From positions 1-9,857 of the forward strand of contig PXEI01000142.1 of NCBI GenBank assembly GCA_003564775.1: a stretch of 9,857 bases of DNA, in the 5' to 3' direction. The position numbers were made by a program, and so were the translations under genes. Source of the stretch: Spirochaetaceae bacterium (GTDB lineage Bacteria; Spirochaetota; Spirochaetia; DSM-27196; SLAA01). Shown here in pieces: positions 5,321 to 9,857 of this stretch. Every line of letters starts with the position of its first letter. Position 1 is the first letter of the stretch. The notes below the pieces were generated by a model that was given only the letters and a program-made list of their open reading frames with translations, was not told the DNA's origin and ran no database searches.

Positions 5321-6672
5321 TCCGAGCACTCCTTCATAAAACGAAAGATCCCAAGCAGTGCATCCGGTTTTCCAAAGCCCCCTGCCTTGGTGATGACCGG
5401 ATAGGCCAGCGTTTTCGGCGGAGTCGTGTCTGACTCGGGTTGAATAAAGCTTCCGGACGGGATACCGGGCAGGACTTCATCGCCTACTACAAACCCGGTC
5501 GCACCTCGTGCCTCTGCAATACGGATCGCGGTATCCCCGCCAGATATGAAAACCCCGCCAAGCGGAACCTCACTCATGAGAGCGGAACTCAGGCGGCCAA
5601 GAAACTGCGCGGGTCGCGACCCGGCTTCCTCGGAGCCGATTCCATGCCGGGCAGCAATCTCAATTGCCCGAGCCGCATCAGAGTCACCGCGTGTTGTTCG
5701 CACTACGCAGTGCCAGCCGTGTCCCAGAGCCTCTTTCGCCTCCTGCAGTACCCGATCATGTTCCTGATCGGGGGTTGTGAAGAGTGCCTCAAGATCCACC
5801 ATAATGTCCTGAACCGCCGGCTCGGCGCTCAGAAGCTGCTCAATTTGCGCCCGCGTTACCGTGCTCACTGTGCCAATAACAAAGAGAAAGGGGAGCCCCG
5901 ACCCACCGACGGAGCTCCCGGAACTTGGACTGCGCGTGCCTGCCGGTTTCACCTCGGTACCAATGTACATGGATGAAGGAAGATAGCTGGCCAAGCCAGC
6001 CGTACCGACAAGGAGCACGCCTTCATCCAGACCGGAGACTGCCTCTCCAATTACCGCTAGGTCCTCGTCGGTTTCAGCGTCAATCACCACAATCTCGTTG
6101 GCAGCGGAACTCGTGTCTGACTCAATTGCGGATTGCACTGCATTCACCCCCGAGCGGACGGACGCGACGCCTACACTGCGTACCGACAGGCTACTCTGCA
6201 TGCCAATAATCTCAGGAATGGAGGAGCTCAGCACCGGGGTCCGTGGGTCACGACGGATCTCGGTCTCGGCGACAGGTACTCCATTAACAAGGCATTGAGA
6301 CCCCACGGTGGTGCGGCCGTTGGAGGGGAGCGCCGGCGCGAGCACCGCCCGCCTCCGACCCGATGCCTTCATGGCGGCCTCGATCTCGGCCCCAATATTG
6401 CCCCGCATGGTGGAGTCGAGCTTCTTGTACATGTGCTTGACCCCAAGCCGGGAGAGCGCCTCGGCAGCGGCGGCTACCTTAGCCGCCGCTACCTCGGGCG
6501 TGTCAAAGCGCGACTCGGTGTCGATCACCACAACCGACGCGGGAGCATCATTCGTTGCCAGGCGCGATCCGTCAAACACGACAGCGGTACGTGCGCCTTT
6601 CTTGCTAAACTGAACACCGGTGTCGTTCGAACCGGTAAAATCATCGGCTATGATTCCGAGTGCTGCTTTCAT
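5317..6672 (-). CDS. dtnK: Four-carbon acid sugar kinase, DUF1537 (D-threonate kinase type)
   Basis: The 451-residue protein has both halves of the DUF1537 fold. The N-terminal substrate domain opens with GIIADDFTGSNDTG (6-19) and carries KKLDSTMRGNIG (83-94). The C-terminal nucleotide-binding domain has FISGGDTA (375-382) and ends with ITKAGGFGKPDAL (427-439). The family uses ATP to phosphorylate the terminal hydroxyl of four-carbon sugar acids. Pairing with a PdxA2-type dehydrogenase, rather than an aldolase or a DenD-like partner, points to D-threonate as substrate; D-erythronate or another acid is possible. The ATG has an AGGA about 9 nt upstream, inside the end of kdgT, whose stop is 4 bp away. 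A low-complexity Ser/Gly linker (about residues 249-261) separates the domains. Confidence 0.85.
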   Translation of the reverse strand: MKAALGIIADDFTGSNDTGVQFSKKGARTAVVFDGSRLATNDAPASVVVIDTESRFDTPEVAAAKVAAAAEALSRLGVKHMYKKLDSTMRGNIGAEIEAAMKASGRRRAVLAPALPSNGRTTVGSQCLVNGVPVAETEIRRDPRTPVLSSSIPEIIGMQSSLSVRSVGVASVRSGVNAVQSAIESDTSSAANEIVVIDAETDEDLAVIGEAVSGLDEGVLLVGTAGLASYLPSSMYIGTEVKPAGTRSPSSGSSVGGSGLPFLFVIGTVSTVTRAQIEQLLSAEPAVQDIMVDLEALFTTPDQEHDRVLQEAKEALGHGWHCVVRTTRGDSDAARAIEIAARHGIGSEEAGSRPAQFLGRLSSALMSEVPLGGVFISGGDTAIRIAEARGATGFVVGDEVLPGIPSGSFIQPESDTTPPKTLAYPVITKAGGFGKPDALLGIFRFMKECSE

Positions 6673-6676
6673 TGTC

Positions 6677-7627
6677 TTATCCTGCCGTTTGTGCCTTGCG
6701 CTTTTCGTTCCAGCGCACCATGAAGGTTGTAACTATTGGCGTACAAATTGCGGTGGTAATGACCGCTGCGGCAACCTGGATCGTGGCGACATCGGCAAGG
6801 GCCTGGACAGTTGGATCGGCCAATGCAACCGCCGCCGGGGTGGCGACAGCGTTACCAGCCGTACTTGACGCGGCCGCACCTGCAATGCCGGTACCCCCGC
6901 TCACACGATCAGCCATGATGTTGAAGAAGCCACCAAAGAAGGCAGTAATGACACCCAGCAGGACACCCGGTACACCGGCCTGTATTACCTGGCCAAAGTT
7001 CAGACCTGCGCCAAGGGCAAAAGCAAAGAATGGAATGAGAATTGGCCCACCCTTGGTCAAGAATGCCCGCATCTCGTCGTCAAGATTACCCAGCAACATG
7101 CCGACCAGAATTGGAATAATTACCGCCACCAGCGACATGAAAGGAATGCTGGCTAGACCTGCGGTTCCCAGTGCAACCATGGTGAGAAAGGGCCCGTCGT
7201 TAATGGATATCACCGCAATTGCGCCGATATCGGTCTCATCTCCGAACTCACCAACCAGTGCTGCGTAAAGACCACCGTTGGTATTGGTCATTGCAGCAAT
7301 TACCGCCAAGGCCGAGAGCCCGAAGATGCCGCTTGGACCGGCAATCCAGTTGACTGCCAGACCAACGATCACACCGACCAGAAACTTACTGAGTGTGATG
7401 CTCGATCCCTTCAGCAATGCTTTTGGCGCGGCCTTCAGGCTGATCCCGGCACCCATACACAGGAGGAAGGCACCAATCAGAGCGCCGGCCCCCTGCTTGA
7501 ACAGGGCAGTCGTAAACCCGCCAATCATGAGTGCATCCGGGAAGAAGGTATTGATAAATGCTCCCAACAACAGGGGGATCACCATCATTCCACCGGGCAC
7601 ACGTTCGATACTACGCTTGATGTTCAT
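6677..7627 (-). CDS. kdgT: KdgT-family sugar-acid permease
   Basis: The 316-residue membrane protein starts MNIKRSIERVPGGMMVIPL, a very close match to the opening of 2-keto-3-deoxygluconate permeases. It has about ten hydrophobic segments. The conserved central stretch MTNTNGGLYAALVGEFGDE, followed by SINDGPFLTMVALGTAG, is typical of KdgT. The family takes up sugar acids with protons across the inner membrane. With no KDG kinase or aldolase here but a four-carbon acid kinase downstream, the likely cargo is D-threonate or a related acid (inference). I chose the ATG at 7627 because GGAGG (7637-7633) is 5 nt upstream; a GTG at 7639 would begin before that site. It is the first gene behind the sigma-54 promoter. 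Confidence 0.85.
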   Translation of the reverse strand: MNIKRSIERVPGGMMVIPLLLGAFINTFFPDALMIGGFTTALFKQGAGALIGAFLLCMGAGISLKAAPKALLKGSSITLSKFLVGVIVGLAVNWIAGPSGIFGLSALAVIAAMTNTNGGLYAALVGEFGDETDIGAIAVISINDGPFLTMVALGTAGLASIPFMSLVAVIIPILVGMLLGNLDDEMRAFLTKGGPILIPFFAFALGAGLNFGQVIQAGVPGVLLGVITAFFGGFFNIMADRVSGGTGIAGAAASSTAGNAVATPAAVALADPTVQALADVATIQVAAAVITTAICTPIVTTFMVRWNEKRKAQTAG

Positions 7628-7648
7628 AAACACCTCCACCCGAACAAC

Positions 7649-7664
7649 TGCAAAGAGTGTGCCA
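7649..7664 (-). promoter_or_regulatory. Sigma-54 (-24/-12) promoter of the kdgT-dtnK-pdxA2 operon
   Basis: The minus strand reads TGGCACACTCTTTGCA, matching TGGCAC-N5-TTGCA perfectly, with invariant GG at 7663-7662 and GC at 7651-7650. The predicted start of transcription is near 7638, leaving a leader of only about 11 nt that begins almost at the GGAGG ribosome binding site. The enhancer-binding regulator encoded immediately upstream fits this promoter type. Confidence 0.85.
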
Positions 7665-7687
7665 ACCGAGCATCTCCTGGCGAGAAA

Positions 7688-7705
7688 CAGGTATCACCCA
7701 GGTAT
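7688..7705. repeat. Tandem CAGGTAT direct repeat, 11-bp period
   Basis: CAGGTAT occurs at 7688-7694 and again at 7699-7705, separated by CACC. The repeats sit on the same helical face, centred about 59 bp before the predicted transcription start. This is between the -24 box and the presumed enhancer sites. They could bind a second regulator or a DNA-bending protein; function is inferred only from position. Confidence 0.4.
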
Positions 7706-7750
7706 GCTGGCTCAGGGCGCCTCGTACGCCGGTTCAGTTACCTCGCCGCA

Positions 7751-7847
7751 GCAATCAAAACATCTATTATCCATGTTATTGCCGCATGGCGCGCCGTCGC
7801 TCATAGTGTCCGCCAAATCACTCTCGCGTCAGCTGATGCAATTTGCA
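7751..7847. promoter_or_regulatory. Candidate upstream activator region (GCAAT motifs and TGCAATTTGCA palindrome)
   Basis: A perfect 11-bp palindrome TGCAATTTGCA lies at 7837-7847, about 200 bp upstream of the predicted transcription start. Further GCAAT motifs form a loose dyad, GCAAT at 7751-7755 facing ATTGC at 7778-7782, and another GCAAT is at 7862-7866 close by. Enhancer sites for sigma-54 activators usually lie 80-200 bp upstream and are dyads, so these are the best candidates for regulator binding. Confidence 0.35.
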
Positions 7848-7869
7848 GCGTTCTATCGGCGCAATATGC

Positions 7870-7883
7870 TTCGCCTGTGCGAA
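7870..7883. repeat. Inverted repeat after the regulator stop codon
   Basis: TTCGC and GCGAA form a perfect 5-bp stem around CTGT, 3 bp beyond the regulator stop codon. There is no T-run on either side, so it is not a convincing intrinsic terminator. It could be an mRNA 3' hairpin or another activator site. Confidence 0.35.
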
Positions 7884-7886
7884 TGG

Positions 7887-9800
7887 CTACTCATTTTTGA
7901 GCTTGCGGCGCAGTGTGCCGCGGTCTATTCCCAGGCGCTGTGCGGCGCGGGTCTGGTTAAATCCTTCCGCGTGCAAAACCTCCAGGATGATCTCACGTTC
8001 GCGCTCACGCAACTCCGCCCCCGCCTCATTCCGACTTTGAGCTGAATCGACGGGCAAACCAGGTCGTGGCACCTCAAGTTCGTCAAGGATGAGGCCCTCG
8101 TCGAACTCAGCACTACCAACGTCGGGTGTCCCCACGACCATGGCCACAATCTTCTCGGCCAGGTTTTCCAACTCCCGCACGTTGCCGGGCCAGCTATGCC
8201 CCAGGAGCCGTTCGGTTAGTGCAGCGCTCAAAACGGGAGGCGCAATTCCATGGTCCTTGGAGAACCGGCGAAGGAACTGCTCCATGAGGAGCACAACGTC
8301 GTACCCGCGTTCGCGGAGCGGAGGTATCCTAAGATCGAGCACCTTTAGTCTGTAGTAAAGATCCTGCCTGAACCGTTTCTGCTCGACCTCGTCCCGAAGG
8401 TTCTGGTTCGTTGCGGCTATAATCCGCACTCGAATTGGGATAACCTTGTCACCGCCGACCCGCATTACCTCGCGCTCCTGAACAACACGCAAGAACCTCG
8501 CCTGCAGCTCAAGGCCCATCTCGGTGACTTCATCCAGGAACACTGTACCGTTATGGGCTAACTCAAAGAGCCCTTGTTTCCCACCTTTGCGAGCACCGGT
8601 AAAGGCCCCGTCGGCATACCCAAAGAGTTCGCTCTCCAGCAAGCTTCCCGGAAGTGCCGCGCAGTTCACCGCCACAAAAGGCCCGTCTGCTGCCTTGCCC
8701 GCATTATGAATACTTTGGGCAAAGAGCTCCTTTCCGGTACCGGTCTCCCCAACCAGAAGTACATTGCTGCGAGTACGCGCAAATCCACGCGCAATCCGTA
8801 TCGCGCCCTGCATGGCTGCGGACTCAGCTACCAGATCCTCAAAGCGATGTTTTGCAACCAGCCCTTTCCGGTGCAGTTCGGTCCGTATTCGTTGCTCAAG
8901 CTGCTGAATTCGAGTCACATCTTGAAGTATTTCCACCGCGCCGTGAACATTGTCATGAAACGATATCGGCACGGTGTGTGCCACAATGCGCGACGCACCC
9001 AACTCCCGAATCTGCTCAAGTTCCGCATGGCCGGAATCCAACACACTCTGAAGCGCCGTGTTCGGAAGAGCGCTTTCAGCCCGCTCACCAATTACATCGG
9101 GTGAGGTAACCCCGTACAGAACGGCAGCAGCAGGGTTCACAAACTCGAGCGCCCCTGTTTGGTCCACCGACACAATGCCTTCTTGAGAGTAATCAAGAAT
9201 GGCCTTGAGCTTGTGCTTCTGTTCCCGCTCATGGGTTGTGTGATGCAGCAACTCGAAGGCTTCAATGATTGCGTACTGAACCGCCTCGGCCCCCGACATG
9301 ATAAGCTGCACATCAAGACCGTGAGCCTCGGCTGTTCGTGTTGAGACGACATCGCCAACGATAAGGCTTGCCCCCCACTCACAAGCCTCGGAGATTCGCG
9401 ACTCGGCATCGCTTGGGGTTTGAACAAGAAAAAGTCCTGCCTTAAAACCGATCGTGTCACAGATTGTTTTTGCGCCTTGAACCACGTTGTCGAAACCAAC
9501 AACGGCAACTCGCCGGCCTTGTGTATAGGCCGGATAAAGCACACGCAGGAGGTCGTAGCCGGTCACCTTAATCTCAATGACCGGTAGAGAAACAGCCTCA
9601 CGAATTGCGCGAGCCGTCCCACCCCGGCTGATAATGACCTCGCACCCTGCGCTTTCGGCCGCACGAGCAACCACGGTACCGTCCTGGAGATCCCCGATTT
9701 CGGTGCACACCCCTGTTCCCGACAAGTTGCAGCAATCCTCGGCTAAGGTCTTCAACTCCGGGTACGGAGCTACCAGTAGAATTCGACTCTCACGCTGCAT
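7887..9800 (-). CDS. Sigma-54-dependent PrpR-type transcriptional activator
   Basis: The 637-residue protein has four parts. Residues 5-185 form a PrpR_N sensor domain (ISRGGTARAIRE at 57-68, LPVIEIKVTGYDLLR at 72-86), which binds small acids or their derivatives in PrpR-like regulators. Residues 195-305 form a PAS domain with a linking coiled coil. The AAA+ core has Walker A GETGTGKE (351-358), the sigma-54-contacting GAFTGA loop (398-403), Walker B VFLDEV (420-425), RFRQDLYYRL (476-485) and WPGNVRELEN (537-546). A Fis-type helix-turn-helix lies at 614-636. The protein should activate the kdgT operon from upstream sites, using an acid sugar or a metabolite as signal (inference). AAGGAGGTG (9816-9808) precedes the ATG by 7 nt. 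The gene lies directly upstream of its presumed target in the same orientation. Confidence 0.9.
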   Translation of the reverse strand: MQRESRILLVAPYPELKTLAEDCCNLSGTGVCTEIGDLQDGTVVARAAESAGCEVIISRGGTARAIREAVSLPVIEIKVTGYDLLRVLYPAYTQGRRVAVVGFDNVVQGAKTICDTIGFKAGLFLVQTPSDAESRISEACEWGASLIVGDVVSTRTAEAHGLDVQLIMSGAEAVQYAIIEAFELLHHTTHEREQKHKLKAILDYSQEGIVSVDQTGALEFVNPAAAVLYGVTSPDVIGERAESALPNTALQSVLDSGHAELEQIRELGASRIVAHTVPISFHDNVHGAVEILQDVTRIQQLEQRIRTELHRKGLVAKHRFEDLVAESAAMQGAIRIARGFARTRSNVLLVGETGTGKELFAQSIHNAGKAADGPFVAVNCAALPGSLLESELFGYADGAFTGARKGGKQGLFELAHNGTVFLDEVTEMGLELQARFLRVVQEREVMRVGGDKVIPIRVRIIAATNQNLRDEVEQKRFRQDLYYRLKVLDLRIPPLRERGYDVVLLMEQFLRRFSKDHGIAPPVLSAALTERLLGHSWPGNVRELENLAEKIVAMVVGTPDVGSAEFDEGLILDELEVPRPGLPVDSAQSRNEAGAELREREREIILEVLHAEGFNQTRAAQRLGIDRGTLRRKLKNE

Positions 9801-9822
9801 CGCCCGGCACCTCCTTCCGAGT

Positions 9823-9852
9823 ACTGTAATCGTTTCGTAATATACCGGTCAA
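9823..9852 (-). promoter_or_regulatory. Possible sigma-70 promoter of the regulator gene
   Basis: On the minus strand TTGACC (9852-9847) is followed after 18 bp by TACAGT (9828-9823), a moderate match to sigma-70 boxes just before the regulator's ribosome binding site. The spacer region includes two GTAAT copies at 9826-9830 and 9837-9841 (plus strand), 11 bp apart, which might be an autoregulatory site. The window ends 5 bp further on, so another promoter may lie outside. Confidence 0.35.
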
Positions 9853-9857
9853 ACGAC

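Noticed and set aside
7870..7883. Intrinsic terminator for the regulator gene
   Set aside because: The 5-bp stem has no following T-run on the minus strand, so it fails the usual criteria; kept only as an inverted repeat.
6660..8045. Plus-strand open frames of 202 and 255 codons opposite kdgT and the regulator
   Set aside because: Low-complexity Ala/Pro/Thr-rich translations opposite a well-supported membrane transporter and regulator; typical shadow frames.
1..9857. CRISPR array, tRNA, rRNA or transposon ends
   Set aside because: I saw no regularly spaced long repeats, tRNA-like cloverleaf, conserved rRNA stretches or transposase fragments on either strand.

Overview
The window looks like a chromosomal segment from a Gram-negative, sigma-54-containing bacterium of moderately high GC. 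The grounds are an enhancer-binding regulator with an intact GAFTGA loop, a near-consensus -24/-12 promoter, Sec signal peptides and strong AAGGAG/GGAGG ribosome binding sites. A spirochaete or a proteobacterium would fit, but nothing here fixes the taxon. No tRNA, rRNA, CRISPR array, insertion sequence or transposase is visible.

Region 1 (1-720) is a patchwork on the minus strand. It holds the first 31 codons of a 2-hydroxyacid dehydrogenase with a promoter that would give a leaderless mRNA, a wrecked toxin-antitoxin pair (a PIN-domain toxin with its middle missing, after an N-terminally truncated antitoxin-like tail), and an 87-residue hypothetical gene. That last gene is preceded, in the same frame, by a well-formed ribosome binding site and an 8-codon mini-ORF ending in two stops.

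Region 2 (721-4311) is a probable metal-homeostasis locus. A small DUF2933-type membrane protein is transcribed leftward. Rightward lies a four-gene row: a secreted beta-rich protein with DTHSVNL and HHR motifs, a Lgt-fold membrane protein lacking most of the known Lgt catalytic residues, a NicO/RcnA-type transporter with a His-rich loop, and a secreted DUF1007 protein. The divergent intergenic region carries a C-tract dyad resembling CsoR/RcnR-family operators, inside the spacer of the leftward promoter. The likely theme is nickel/cobalt (or copper) sensing and export; the metal is not determined by sequence.

Region 3 (4328-9857, minus strand) is a sugar-acid catabolic operon and its activator: a PrpR-N/PAS/AAA+/Fis-type regulator, then kdgT (permease), a DUF1537 kinase and a PdxA2-type dehydrogenase. 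Kinase and dehydrogenase together match the D-threonate route to dihydroxyacetone phosphate: uptake, 4-phosphorylation, then oxidative decarboxylation. The three structural genes are tightly packed (4-bp gap, then ATGA overlap) behind a TGGCAC-N5-TTGCA promoter. The 259-bp gap upstream contains several symmetric or repeated motifs that could be activator sites. The operon converges on the DUF1007 gene with only 16 bp between the stop codons and no obvious intrinsic terminator.
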